NCBI GenBank assembly: GCA_018241665.1
Contig: JAFEDK010000021.1
Location: 1 to 64,000 of the forward strand
DNA length: 64,000 nucleotides
Source: Pseudomonadota bacterium
Lineage (GTDB): Bacteria; Pseudomonadota; Gammaproteobacteria; Burkholderiales; Rhodocyclaceae
Direction of reading: 5' to 3'
Below the pieces are notes generated by a model. The model was not told the origin of the DNA. It was given only the letters and a program-made list of their open reading frames with translations, and ran no database searches. Both the position numbers and the translations under genes were made by a program. Below are positions 23,432-32,616 of the stretch, in pieces (the stretch's first letter is position 1; every line of letters begins with the position of its first letter).

Positions 23432-25048
23432 CTATACCCTGTATTGCTCCAGCGTGGCGATCTGGCGCTGGGCCTGCTCGTCGAGGCGGCGGGCGGTGGC
23501 GGACGATTGCTCTGCCGCGGCGGCGGCTTCCTCGGCCATCTGCGCGATACGCTCGATCTGCACCGCGATGTTGTTGCTGGCGGCGCCCTGTTCGCGGATC
23601 GCATCCGAGATCTCCGACACCATCTGGGCGGTATTCCCGGCTGTCGTCCCGATGTCCTTGATGGCTTTGTCCGTGTCGTCGGCGCGATCGACGCTCAGCA
23701 CGACCAGGCTCTCGGCCGACGCCATCTCGCGGGCGGCCTGCTCGGAAAAGCGGCGCATGGCCTCGATGGTGGAGGCGATCTCCTGAGTCGAGCTTGACGT
23801 GCGCTCGGCCAGTTTGCGCACTTCGTCCGCCACCACGGCGAAGCCGCGCCCCTGTTCGCCAGCCCGCGCGGCCTCGATGGCGGCATTGAGGGCCAGCAGG
23901 TTGGTCTGGTCGGCCACTTCCTTGATGACCTGAACCACCGACCCGACCCGTTCTCCCTGGGCGCCCAGTTCCCGCAACGATTCTGCGGCTGCGTTGACCG
24001 AGGATGAAATGCTCCGGATGTCGGTGATCGTCCGGTCGACGGTGGTGGAGCCGCTCCGCGCCATGCCGCCGGAATGAGCGGCCAGGCTATGGGCCTCGGT
24101 TGCGCGGTCGCTCACATGATTGACGCTGACCGTCATTTGCTCGACGGTCGCGGCGATTGCCGACGACGCCTCGCTCTGTGCCCCCGCGGCGTTCGAAACC
24201 TGGCCGGACGCATGGCTCATTTCGCGGCTGGCTTCGGCCACCGAGCGGGCGCCCTCGGTCAGGCTGCGGAAGTTGTCCTGCAGCTTGGACAGTAGCTGGT
24301 TGAAGGCCGCGGCAGTTTCGCCGATCTCGTCCATGCGGAGGACCGGCGCGCGGATGGTGAAGTCCTGGCTGTCATTGACGTTGGTGAGCGCGTTCCGAAT
24401 GCCGGCGAGACTGGTGCGGAGCGCGTTGATCAACAGATACGCGAGGAGGCCGACCAGCACAAAGGCGATGATCAGCGTGCCCGCGGTGGTCCATAGGGCC
24501 GTGCTCGCTTCCGCAGTGTTTTCCTGATTCAGCTTGTTGGCCAGTCCGTAGTTGTATTCCACATGTTGGGCAATGGCATCGCCCGCGGCGCCCGCCTTGT
24601 CACGCATGGTCACGCGCAGGAAGTTGCGGAGGGTCTCCATGTCATGGGCGTCGAGCTTCCCGTAGTAGTCCTCGCGGGTCTTGCGGTACTCCGCGATGGC
24701 CTGTTTGACCTTGCCCAGCAACTGTCGGTCCGTGTCGTCGGAGATCAGTTCGCGCTCGTATTTGTCGAGGGCGGCGTCTAGCTTCTGGTCAGCAGCATGC
24801 ACCTCCTGGGCGATTTCGTCCCGGTGGGCGGCGTCCACTGCCAGCGCCATCTGGTAGGTGCCGAGACGGCTGGCAGTGAGTCGGCTGCGCGCGTCGAACA
24901 GGACCTGCAGGCTTGGGAAGGTATTGACCTGTACGTAGTCGAATCTCTCCTTGGCTTGCCGGAGCTGCCAGATCCCCAGGCCGCCAACGAGAATCAGCGC
25001 GAACAGGGCTGCGCCCAGGGTAATGATGAGGCGTTGCGTCAGTTTCAT
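23432..25048 (-). CDS. Methyl-accepting chemotaxis protein
   Basis: 538 residues: TM1 about 7-29, a periplasmic four-helix-bundle sensor (about 30-190, with [20 protein letters not shown]), TM2 about 191-213, HAMP about 214-268, and a cytoplasmic signalling region whose tip reads [20 protein letters not shown] and [20 protein letters not shown]. It should report a small ligand or energy state to CheA/CheW; the ligand is unknown. No CheR-binding pentapeptide ends the protein. The start at 25048 has GGAG upstream; the open frame goes on to 25255 without domain sequence. It is convergent with the DUF411 gene and divergent from the E1 operon. Confidence 0.92.
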   Translation of the reverse strand: MKLTQRLIITLGAALFALILVGGLGIWQLRQAKERFDYVQVNTFPSLQVLFDARSRLTASRLGTYQMALAVDAAHRDEIAQEVHAADQKLDAALDKYERELISDDTDRQLLGKVKQAIAEYRKTREDYYGKLDAHDMETLRNFLRVTMRDKAGAAGDAIAQHVEYNYGLANKLNQENTAEASTALWTTAGTLIIAFVLVGLLAYLLINALRTSLAGIRNALTNVNDSQDFTIRAPVLRMDEIGETAAAFNQLLSKLQDNFRSLTEGARSVAEASREMSHASGQVSNAAGAQSEASSAIAATVEQMTVSVNHVSDRATEAHSLAAHSGGMARSGSTTVDRTITDIRSISSSVNAAAESLRELGAQGERVGSVVQVIKEVADQTNLLALNAAIEAARAGEQGRGFAVVADEVRKLAERTSSSTQEIASTIEAMRRFSEQAAREMASAESLVVLSVDRADDTDKAIKDIGTTAGNTAQMVSEISDAIREQGAASNNIAVQIERIAQMAEEAAAAAEQSSATARRLDEQAQRQIATLEQYRV

Positions 25049-25285
25049 GTTGGCTCCAGAAGGGGGGAGAGTCGAAGACCCTGCTATTGATTTTATTGTT
25101 TCAGAAAAAATATTAATGCTAATTTTGGTGTATTTGTGGAATTTGTCAAAAAATAAATTTGTCTGCCTGATGGCGATGAGAACGAGCCAAGAGATTGAGT
25201 TTTCAGACATGGGCCTCTTGCTGTCCCGGCTGACCCAGCCCTCCCGCGGTACCAAGAACTAAGCCCAGACTCAACCGAAGGCGAC

Positions 25286-25316
25286 TTTCTTAAATATTCA
25301 TTCAGCGTTTCTTAAA
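25286..25316. promoter_or_regulatory. Direct repeats TTTCTTAAA before the E1 operon
   Basis: TTTCTTAAA occurs at 25286-25294 and 25308-25316, 22 bases (two helical turns) apart, about 85-115 bases before the E1 alpha start. Spacing on one DNA face suggests a dimeric activator site. No factor is recognised. Confidence 0.3.
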
Positions 25317-25399
25317 AGATTCGTAAGCGGCATTTACCCGATTTGCAAGGGGTTTCGGGCGACCTAGACTGACTCCATCGATCAACGACGGGAGACGTC

Positions 25400-26356
25400 A
25401 TGGCAACCCAAACCCCCGATCAGCGCCAGCTTCTCGAGCAGATGATGCTGGTGCGGGCCTACGAAGAAGCGATTGTTGCTGGCAGCCAGGCCGGCAAGGT
25501 TCCTGGCACCTGTACCTCGGTCGGCCAGGAGGCCGCCGCAGTCGGTGTCGTCAATGCGCTGGCGCCGGAAGACCTGATCCTCACCAACCACCGTAGCTCG
25601 GGCCACCTGCTGGCCCGCGGCGCCAACCCTGGCCGCATGCTGGCCGAGGTGATGGGGCGCAGCGGCGGCTATTGCGGCGGCCACAGCGGCTCGCTGCACA
25701 TCTCGGTGAAGGAACTGGGCGTGGTGCTCACCTCCACCATCGTCGGCGCGGAATTGTCCCTGGCGCCGGGCGTGGCCCTGTCCCAGAAGATGCTCGGCCG
25801 GCCCGGCATCGTGGCCTGTTTCTTCGGCGATGGCGCCGCCTGCGAGGGCAGCTTCCACGAATCCATCAACCTGGCGGCCCTGTGGAACCTGCCGGTGCTC
25901 TACATCTGCGAGAACAACCACTGGCAGGCCTTCGTGCACCGCCGCGAGGCGATGTGCAAGGACCACGTGTCGGAGTGGGGCGCGTCCTACGGCATTCCGT
26001 CCCGCACCGTGGATGGCAACGATGTCGCTGCGGTGCGGGCGGCGGCCCAGGAGGCGGCAGCCCAGGTGCGCGAAAGCGGCCGGCCCTACCTGCTGGAAAC
26101 CTATACCTATCGTACCCGCGGCCACTTCGAGCCAGACGATCAGGCCTACGTGGACCCGGCCGAGCGGGAAGCATGGGTAGCCCGCGACCCGATCAAGCTG
26201 TGCCGCGAACGGCTGATTGCCGAAGGCAGCCTCAGTGCCGTCGAGGCCGACAGGCTGGCCGACAAGGTGGCGACCCGCATCGCCGCCGCCCAGGCTTTCG
26301 CCGACGCGTCGCCTTTCCCCTCCACCGACGCGCTGACCCGCCACGTCTACGCCTGA
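25400..26356 (+). CDS. Thiamine-diphosphate dehydrogenase E1, alpha subunit
   Basis: 318 residues, the size of AcoA/PdhA-type E1 alpha. The ThDP-binding motif runs FFGDGAACEGSFHESINLAA to CENN (about residues 140-170). HRSSGHLLARG and GGYCGGHSGSLHI are family blocks. It decarboxylates a 2-oxo acid, or cleaves acetoin in the AcoA group, with the beta subunit. SD GGGAG precedes the ATG. No E2 or E3 gene follows; a cytochrome c gene does. The substrate (acetoin, pyruvate or another 2-oxo acid) cannot be settled. Confidence 0.88.
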   Translation: MATQTPDQRQLLEQMMLVRAYEEAIVAGSQAGKVPGTCTSVGQEAAAVGVVNALAPEDLILTNHRSSGHLLARGANPGRMLAEVMGRSGGYCGGHSGSLHISVKELGVVLTSTIVGAELSLAPGVALSQKMLGRPGIVACFFGDGAACEGSFHESINLAALWNLPVLYICENNHWQAFVHRREAMCKDHVSEWGASYGIPSRTVDGNDVAAVRAAAQEAAAQVRESGRPYLLETYTYRTRGHFEPDDQAYVDPAEREAWVARDPIKLCRERLIAEGSLSAVEADRLADKVATRIAAAQAFADASPFPSTDALTRHVYA

Positions 26357-26365
26357 GGAAACTCC

Positions 26366-27334
26366 ATGACTACCCTGACTCTCTATGACGCCGTCGGTGC
26401 CGCCCTCACCGAGGAAATGCGCCGCGACCAGACCGTCATCGCCTTCGGCGAAGGCATCGCCACCAAGCGCCACGACCTGGTGCAGGAATTTGGCGCCCTG
26501 CGGGTGCGCAACACGCCGCTGGCCGAAGGCATCATCGCCGGCACCGCGGTCGGCGCCGCTGGCACCGGCCTGCGTCCGGTCATCGACCTGCTGTTCGCGC
26601 CCTTCATGTGCTATGCGATGGACGAGATCGTGAACAGCGCCGGCAAGCTGCGCTTCATGTCCGGCGGGCAGTTCTCCTTTCCCCTCGTTGCCCTGGCGCA
26701 GACTGGCGCCGGCTGGGGCGTGGGCGCCCAGCACAACCACAACGTGGAGGCCTGGTTCGTGCACAGCCCCGGCCTTAAGGTGGTGATGCCGAGCAACCCG
26801 GCCGACGCCAAGGGCCTGCTGAAGGCGGCCATCCGTGACGACAACCCGGTGATGTTCTTCCTCGATATTGGCCTGCTCTACGTGCCCGGCGAGGTGCCGG
26901 CCGGCGACGTGGTTGTTCCGTTCGGCAAGGCCGCGGTGGCCCGCGAGGGCACGGACGTGAGCCTGGTGTCCTACGGCAAGACGGTGCTCCACTGCCTGCA
27001 GGCCGCCGAGGCGCTGGCGGGGCAGGGCATCTCGGCGGAGGTCATCGACCTGCGCAGCCTCAAGCCGCTGGACGAGGACACGATCCTGGCTTCGGTCCGC
27101 AAGACTGGCCGGCTCGTCGTGGTGCATGAAGCCAACAAGCTGTGCGGCGTCGGTGCGGAGATTGCCGCGCTGGTTGCCGAGCAGGCCTTTGCCGCGTTGA
27201 AGGCGCCGATCGTGCGCCTCGGTGGCCCCGACGCCCCGGTGGCGTCCAGTTATCCGCTCGAACAGGCCTTCGTGCCCCAGGCGGAGGCCATCGCCGCCGC
27301 TGCAGTCCGCCTGTGCGCGCGACAGCGGGCCTGA
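26366..27334 (+). CDS. Thiamine-diphosphate dehydrogenase E1, beta subunit
   Basis: 322 residues of transketolase pyrimidine-binding plus C-terminal fold. Blocks seen: GEGIATKRH, NTPLAEGIIAGTAVGAAGTGLRP, FSFPLVALAQTGAG and GQHNHN-like GAQHNHNVEAWFVHSPGLKVV, then VIDLRSLKPLDEDTI. It forms the alpha2beta2 E1 with the preceding gene, which ends 9 bases upstream. Ribosome site GAGGAA. Confidence 0.88.
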   Translation: MTTLTLYDAVGAALTEEMRRDQTVIAFGEGIATKRHDLVQEFGALRVRNTPLAEGIIAGTAVGAAGTGLRPVIDLLFAPFMCYAMDEIVNSAGKLRFMSGGQFSFPLVALAQTGAGWGVGAQHNHNVEAWFVHSPGLKVVMPSNPADAKGLLKAAIRDDNPVMFFLDIGLLYVPGEVPAGDVVVPFGKAAVAREGTDVSLVSYGKTVLHCLQAAEALAGQGISAEVIDLRSLKPLDEDTILASVRKTGRLVVVHEANKLCGVGAEIAALVAEQAFAALKAPIVRLGGPDAPVASSYPLEQAFVPQAEAIAAAAVRLCARQRA

Positions 27335-27361
27335 TTTAAATCATCAATGAGGAGTAGAACC

Positions 27362-27928
27362 ATGTTCCACAACGTCAACAAAGCCGCCTTCGGCATACTG
27401 GCCTGCACCATCTTTGTTCCCGCCGCCTTTGCCGGCGGCAGCAACCCGGCGCTCATCAAGCGCGGCGCCGAACTGGTCGCTGTTGCAGGCTGTGGTGACT
27501 GCCACACGCCGTTCAAGATGGGCGCCCACGGCCCGGAAAAGGATGTCGCCCGCGGCCTGTCGGGCCACCCGGAGGACCTGGCCTTGCCGCCGCCGCCTCA
27601 GCTGGCGGCCGCGTGGAACTGGGCCGGCTCGGCCTCGATGACGGCCTTCGTCGGTCCGTGGGGCATCACCTATTCGCCCAACCTGACGCCTGATAAGGAG
27701 ACCGGCCTGGGTGCCGTCTCCGAGAAGGCCTTCGTCAACAGCCTGCGCACCGGCCAGCATCTGGATGGCAAACGCCCGATCCTGCCGCCGATGCCCTGGC
27801 AGGCCTTGAGCAAGCTGTCCGACAAGGACCTGAAGGCGATCTACGCCTACCTGCAGGCCCAGCCGGCGGTGCGCAACAAGGTGCCGGCCTACCAGCCGCC
27901 AGCGGGGGCGCTGACCAAGGCCGAATGA
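27362..27928 (+). CDS. Periplasmic cytochrome c downstream of E1 genes
   Basis: 188 residues: signal peptide (MFHNVNKAAFGILACTIFVPAAFA), a single haem site CGDCH near residue 47 and a late PPMPWQALSKLSDKDLKAIYAYL helix, where Met supplies the axial ligand. The form resembles cytochrome subunits of membrane alcohol/aldehyde dehydrogenases but with one haem domain. GAGGAG lies upstream and a terminator follows, so it is the third gene of the E1 operon. How a periplasmic carrier would serve a cytosolic E1 is unclear. Confidence 0.82.
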   Translation: MFHNVNKAAFGILACTIFVPAAFAGGSNPALIKRGAELVAVAGCGDCHTPFKMGAHGPEKDVARGLSGHPEDLALPPPPQLAAAWNWAGSASMTAFVGPWGITYSPNLTPDKETGLGAVSEKAFVNSLRTGQHLDGKRPILPPMPWQALSKLSDKDLKAIYAYLQAQPAVRNKVPAYQPPAGALTKAE

Positions 27929-27955
27929 ATTGCGCACGCCTCCTCGAAGCGCTTG

Positions 27956-27982
27956 GCCGCCCGTATCGGGCGGCTCTTTTTT
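27956..27982 (+). terminator. Intrinsic terminator of the E1/cytochrome operon
   Basis: Stem GCCGCCCG/CGGGCGGC (27956-27963 with 27967-27974), 3-base loop, then TCTTTTTT. It lies 28 bases after the cytochrome stop. Confidence 0.9.
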
Positions 27983-27984
27983 GG

Positions 27985-28938
27985 TCAGGCGGTGACGCAG
28001 GCCGGGCCGACTTCCTCCTTGCGCGGCAAGTCGGCTCCGCGGCGCGAGCAGGTCAGCGCGGCGGCCCGTGCTGCGTAGCCGAGCATCGCCGCGATGTCGT
28101 CGGCATCGAGCGTTTCCAGCGCATCCGGTGACAGGCGACCGCCGTTGGCGAGCCAGGTCAGCATCGCGGCCTGGAAGGTGTCGCCGGCGCCGACGGTGTC
28201 CTGCAGGTCCACCGGCACGCCGGGCACCTGGGCGCTGGCGCGGGCGGTCCAGGCGATGGCGCCGTCGGCACCGCGGGTCACCACCACCAGCCGGGCACCT
28301 CGGGCCAGCATGCGGCGGGCGAAATCCTCGGGCGGCAGGTCGTCGTAGAGCAGGCGCACGTCCTCGTCGCTGATCTTGATCAGGTGGGCGAGGGTGGACA
28401 GGGTGTCCACGCGGGCGTGCCAGCGGGCCAGGGACGGCTCGACGTTGAGGCGCACGTTGGGGTCGTAGGCGATCAGGCGCTGGCCGCATTCTCGCCGCAC
28501 CAGGGTTTCCAGCGCGCCGGCGGTGGGCTCGACGACCGTCGCGTAGGAGCCTAGGTGGATCGCGCGAATCGCCGGGTCGAGGCTGGGCAGCGCGGCGATG
28601 TCGAGGCGCCGGTCGGCCGCGCCATCGCCGTAGAAGGCGTAGGCCGGCACGCCCTGGTCGTCGAGGCCGACCAGGCCGAGGGTGGTGGGCGCAGGCAGGC
28701 GCTGCACGGTGGCGGTTTCAACACCTTCCGAGCGCAGCTTGGCGACGAGGCGCTCGCCGAGCATGTCGCGGGAGATGCCGGCCAGGAAGGACACCGGCTG
28801 GCCGAGGCGGGCCAGGCCGATGGCCACGTTGAAGGGCGAGCCGCCGGGGTGGGCTTCCAGCTTGAGCACATCGGAGCCGGCGGCAGCATTGCCGTTGATG
28901 AAGACGTCGAAGAGGGCTTCGCCGCAGACGAGGAACAT
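27985..28938 (-). CDS. PfkB-family carbohydrate kinase (fructokinase-like)
   Basis: 317 residues of ribokinase fold. N-terminal GEALFDVF and GGSPFNVAIGLARLG, and the C-terminal anion-hole/base motif DTVGAGDTFQAAML with the catalytic Asp, are intact. The PAYAFYGDGAADR block is common in bacterial fructokinases. It is the last gene of the ABC importer operon, so it probably phosphorylates the imported sugar, and fructose is the best guess. GGAG precedes the ATG at 28938; the longer frame to 29154 lacks domain sequence. Confidence 0.88.
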   Translation of the reverse strand: MFLVCGEALFDVFINGNAAAGSDVLKLEAHPGGSPFNVAIGLARLGQPVSFLAGISRDMLGERLVAKLRSEGVETATVQRLPAPTTLGLVGLDDQGVPAYAFYGDGAADRRLDIAALPSLDPAIRAIHLGSYATVVEPTAGALETLVRRECGQRLIAYDPNVRLNVEPSLARWHARVDTLSTLAHLIKISDEDVRLLYDDLPPEDFARRMLARGARLVVVTRGADGAIAWTARASAQVPGVPVDLQDTVGAGDTFQAAMLTWLANGGRLSPDALETLDADDIAAMLGYAARAAALTCSRRGADLPRKEEVGPACVTA

Positions 28939-28958
28939 GGTGGCACTCCGGACTGGGC

Positions 28959-28985
28959 GGCGCGGCCCCGAAAGGGCACCGCGCC
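28959..28985 (-). other. Intercistronic hairpin between binding protein and kinase genes
   Basis: GGCGCGG (28959-28965) pairs with CCGCGCC (28979-28985), with an inner CCC/GGG pairing. It has no T run and follows the binding-protein stop by 25 bases. It could shield the upstream transcript end and give the binding protein higher levels than the kinase. Confidence 0.45.
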
Positions 28986-29009
28986 GGCATTGGACGGGAC
29001 GGACGGGGC

Positions 29010-29942
29010 TCAGCGCGGGGACGACCAGCCCTTGTAGGCGGCGATGTTGGCGCGGGTCACCAGCGTGGACGGCATCAGCACCATCGGGCTGGTCGGGCGC
29101 TTGCCGTTGGCGATGTCCTGGGCGATGTCCACCGCCTTCTGGGCCATGGCCCACGGGTCCTGGCTGGCGGAGGCCTCCACCTGGGTGTTGCCCTTGAGGG
29201 CGCCTTCAATGTCGGGCGCGCCGTCCACCGAAGTGATCACCAGGTTGTTGCGCTTGAACTGGCGGGCCGCCAGATCGGTGCCGATGGCCTGCGGGTCGTT
29301 GATGGTGAATACCGCATCGATCTTCGAGAAGCGGGTCAGGTGGCCCTGCATCACGTTCATGCCGCCCTCGCGGGAGCCCTTGCCGTCCTGGTCGTCGGAC
29401 AGCACCTTGATGCCGGCCGTCTTGGTCAGCACGCCCTTGCAGCCGTTCACCCGGTCCACCACGGCGGACACCTGCGGGCCGTTCTGGATGATCACGTTGC
29501 CCTTGCCGCCGAGCTTCTGGACGATGTATTCGCAGGCGATGCGGCCGGCCTGCACGTTGTCGGTCTGCACCGTGGCGTCGGCGCCGACGGCGGCCACGTC
29601 CACCGCCACCACCACGATGCCGGCCTTCTGGGCCTTCTTCACCGCCGGCTCGATGGCCTTCGGATCGGCGGCATTGAGCAGGATCATGTCCACGCCGGCG
29701 GCGATGAAGTTGTCGATCTGTGTGAATTGCTTGTTGAGGTCGTAGTCGGCCGACAGGGTGGTGACCTTGGCGTTGGGGTTGAGCTGCTTGGCGCGGGCCT
29801 CGGCGCCCTTCGCGATGGTCACGAAAAAGGGGTTGCCGAGGGAGCCGAGGGTGATCCCCACCGACTTGATCTCCTTCGCGGCGGCGCTGCCGGCGGCGAG
29901 GGCGAGGATCAGCGCGGTGGCGAGGGTCTTGGACTTGAACAT
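29010..29942 (-). CDS. Sugar ABC transporter periplasmic binding protein (RbsB/FrcB type)
   Basis: 310 residues: signal peptide (MFKSKTLATALILALAAGSAAA), then a periplasmic-binding-protein I fold beginning IKSVGITLGSLGNPFFVTIAKG, with IDNFIAAGVDMILLNAADPKA and FTINDPQAIGTDLAARQF. This class binds pentoses and hexoses such as ribose, xylose, fructose or allose. It lies after the permease gene and before the sugar kinase gene. Substrate is inferred as fructose from the kinase, with modest confidence. Confidence 0.88.
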   Translation of the reverse strand: MFKSKTLATALILALAAGSAAAKEIKSVGITLGSLGNPFFVTIAKGAEARAKQLNPNAKVTTLSADYDLNKQFTQIDNFIAAGVDMILLNAADPKAIEPAVKKAQKAGIVVVAVDVAAVGADATVQTDNVQAGRIACEYIVQKLGGKGNVIIQNGPQVSAVVDRVNGCKGVLTKTAGIKVLSDDQDGKGSREGGMNVMQGHLTRFSKIDAVFTINDPQAIGTDLAARQFKRNNLVITSVDGAPDIEGALKGNTQVEASASQDPWAMAQKAVDIAQDIANGKRPTSPMVLMPSTLVTRANIAAYKGWSSPR

Positions 29943-30018
29943 GATGCGTGTCTCCGTGCCGGCTTTATCGAAATCCCCGCGCGGTGCCGGCATCCCGGCG
30001 GGGCGTAGCGGGGTTTGA

Positions 30019-31023
30019 TTACGTGCGGGCGCCGGACTGGCGATAGCGATCCAGAGCGACGGCACCGATGATCACCAGGCCCTTCACGATGTACTGCCAG
30101 ATATCGGACACGCCGAGCAGCACCAGGCCGTTGGAGAGGACCGCGATGATCAGCGCGCCGATCAGCGTGCCGACGATGGAGCCGACGCCGCCGACGAAGC
30201 TGGTGCCGCCGAGGATCACCGCGGCGATGGCGTCGAGTTCGTAGGACTGGCCGAGTTGCAGGCCGTTGGCGGCAAACAGGCGGGCCGAGGTCATCACCGC
30301 GCCGAGGCCGGACAGCAGGCCGGACATGGCATACACGAAGAGCAGCACCTTCCACACCTTGATGCCTGACAGGCGCGCCGCTTCCGGATTGCCGCCGACC
30401 GAGTAGATCTGCACGCCCAGCACGGTGCGGCGCAGGATGAACCAGGACAGCAGCACCACCGCGGCGGCGATGATCACCAGCCAGGGCACGCCGAGCACCG
30501 CGCCGTTGCCGATGAAGGCGAAGGGCAGGTCCGGGTTGAAGATGGTCTTGTCGTCGCCGAGCAGGCGGGCCACGCCGCGCATGGCGGTCAGTGCGCCGAG
30601 GGTGACGATGAAAGGCGGCAGCCGCACGAAGGCGATCAGGCCGCCATTCACCAGCCCGCAGGCGAGGCCGGCCAGCAGGCCCGCGGCCACGCCGAGCATG
30701 CCGGCGCCGGGAATGTTGGAGGCCAGCATGGTGACCACCGCGGCGGCGGCGAGGATGGAGCCGACCGACAGGTCGATGCCGCCGGTGAGGATCACGAAGG
30801 TCATGCCGGCGGCGAGGACCACGTTGATGGACGCCTGCTGGGCCACGATGGAGGCGTTCTGCAGGCTGAAGAAGCCGTCGGCCAGGGTGCCGAAGCCGAT
30901 GCACAGCAGGATCAGCACAGGCAGCATGCCGACGCTGCGCATCAGCTGGCGCAGGCGTTCCGTGGCGGACGGGGCCGGGGTTTGCGGGAGGTTGGCGACA
31001 ACGCCGCTGACTTGGGTGCTCAT
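30019..31023 (-). CDS. Sugar ABC transporter permease (RbsC/FrcC type)
   Basis: 334 residues with about ten hydrophobic helices. The block VVLAAGMTFVILTGGIDLSVGS and the later DAIAAVILGGTSFVGGVGSI with GTLIGALIIAVLSNGL are signatures of the BPD-transp-2 family. It pairs as a homodimer with the double ATPase upstream and the binding protein downstream. Inner membrane. Confidence 0.93.
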   Translation of the reverse strand: MSTQVSGVVANLPQTPAPSATERLRQLMRSVGMLPVLILLCIGFGTLADGFFSLQNASIVAQQASINVVLAAGMTFVILTGGIDLSVGSILAAAAVVTMLASNIPGAGMLGVAAGLLAGLACGLVNGGLIAFVRLPPFIVTLGALTAMRGVARLLGDDKTIFNPDLPFAFIGNGAVLGVPWLVIIAAAVVLLSWFILRRTVLGVQIYSVGGNPEAARLSGIKVWKVLLFVYAMSGLLSGLGAVMTSARLFAANGLQLGQSYELDAIAAVILGGTSFVGGVGSIVGTLIGALIIAVLSNGLVLLGVSDIWQYIVKGLVIIGAVALDRYRQSGART

Positions 31024-31077
31024 GGATGTCTCCTCGGTCGAGGTGGATCTGTTGTGGTGTTGTGGTTTTTTTTGGGC

Positions 31078-32616
31078 TCAGGCGGCGGCCAGCAGGGTCT
31101 GGCGGGCGCCGGTGGCGTATTCGATGATGGTGGCCTGCTCGATGGGCTCGCCCGAGTGGCCGCCCAGTTCGGCGACCAGTTCGCCTTCGCGCATCACCAG
31201 CACCCGGTCGGCGGTGCCGACGATCTCGGGCAGCTCGCTGGAGATGACGACGATGGCCACGCCGCTCTGGGCAAGCGCGTTGATGATCCGGTAGATCTCC
31301 GACTTGGCGCCGATGTCCACGCCGCGGGTCGGCTCGTCGAGGATCAGCACGCGGGGCTTGATCTCCAGCAGGCGCGACAGCAGCACCTTCTGCTGGTTGC
31401 CGCCGGACAGGGCGCCGACGTTGCGGCGCCCGTCGCCGACGCGGATGCCCAGCGAGGCGATGGCCGCTGCGGCGCGAGCCTTGCCGCGGGCCCGGTCGAG
31501 CAGGCCGCCGGGGTGGGCGTCGAGGCTGCAGGCGCACACGTTGATGTTGTCGCGCACGCTCATGTCGAGGAACAGGCCCTGGGCCTTGCGGTCCTCGGTG
31601 AGGTACACCAGGCCGGCACGGATCGCGTCGAGGGGCGTGCGGACGTCCACCGGCACGCCGTCGATGTGGATCTCGCCGCTGCTGCGCGGATCGGCGCCGA
31701 ACACCATGCGGGCTAGCTCGGTGCGGCCGGCGCCCACCAGCCCGGCGATGCCGAGGACCTCGCCGGCGTGCACGTCGAAGCTGCAGTCGCGCACGCGCTT
31801 GCCATCGCCGATGTGGCGGGCCGCCAGCACCACGCGGCCCGGGTCGTAGGTGGCGTGTTCCTTGGTGTAGAAGCCGGACAGGTCGCGGCCGACCATCATC
31901 TGCACCAGACTCTCGGCGGAGAGAGCCGCGCGTTCCAACGTGCCGACGTAAGTGCCATCGCGCAGCACCGAGACCCGGTCGGACAGGTCGTAGATCTCCG
32001 ACATGCGGTGGCTGATGTAGATGATCGCCAGGCCGTCGGTACGCAGCTGGCGGATCAGCGCGAACAGGCGGTCGGTCTCCCGCGAGGACAGCGGCGTGGT
32101 CGGCTCGTCCATCACCAGGATGCGCGCCTCGGCGTGCAGGGCGCGGGCGATCTCCACCAGTTGGCGTTCGGCGATGGACAGGCTGGCCACTTCGGTGGCG
32201 GGCCCGAAGCTGGCGCCGAGGCGACGCAGGATGCCGGCGCAGGCGGCCTGCATCGCCTTGCGGTCCACCAGCCCGTGGCGGCGCAGCTCACGGCCCAGGT
32301 AGATGTTCTCGGCGACGCTGAGGTTGGGGCACAGGCTCAGCTCCTGGTAGATCACCGCGATGCCGAGGGCCTTGGCGGAGAGCGGGCCCTCGATGGTCAC
32401 GGCCTTGCCATCGACCCGAATCTCGGCGCCGGCGTCGGGCACGTAGGCGCCGGACAGGATCTTCATCAGCGTGGACTTGCCGGCGCCGTTCTCGCCCATC
32501 AGCGAGTGGATCTCGCCAGCGCGGATCGACAACTGCACGTCCTTGAGGGCCTTGACCCCGGGGAAGGTCTTCGAGATATGCCGCATCTCGAGGATGGGGC
32601 AGGCGTCATTGCTCAT
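31078..32616 (-). CDS. Sugar ABC transporter ATPase with two nucleotide domains (RbsA type)
   Basis: 512 residues. First ATPase half: Walker [15 protein letters not shown], signature [15 protein letters not shown], Walker [16 protein letters not shown]. Second half has the usual degenerate Walker A ([16 protein letters not shown]), signature [15 protein letters not shown] and [15 protein letters not shown]. Two fused domains mark the carbohydrate uptake transporter 2 family. It starts inside the last codons of the ROK gene (11-base overlap), so translation is probably coupled. Sinorhizobium FrcA by contrast is a single domain. Confidence 0.93.
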   Translation of the reverse strand: MSNDACPILEMRHISKTFPGVKALKDVQLSIRAGEIHSLMGENGAGKSTLMKILSGAYVPDAGAEIRVDGKAVTIEGPLSAKALGIAVIYQELSLCPNLSVAENIYLGRELRRHGLVDRKAMQAACAGILRRLGASFGPATEVASLSIAERQLVEIARALHAEARILVMDEPTTPLSSRETDRLFALIRQLRTDGLAIIYISHRMSEIYDLSDRVSVLRDGTYVGTLERAALSAESLVQMMVGRDLSGFYTKEHATYDPGRVVLAARHIGDGKRVRDCSFDVHAGEVLGIAGLVGAGRTELARMVFGADPRSSGEIHIDGVPVDVRTPLDAIRAGLVYLTEDRKAQGLFLDMSVRDNINVCACSLDAHPGGLLDRARGKARAAAAIASLGIRVGDGRRNVGALSGGNQQKVLLSRLLEIKPRVLILDEPTRGVDIGAKSEIYRIINALAQSGVAIVVISSELPEIVGTADRVLVMREGELVAELGGHSGEPIEQATIIEYATGARQTLLAAA

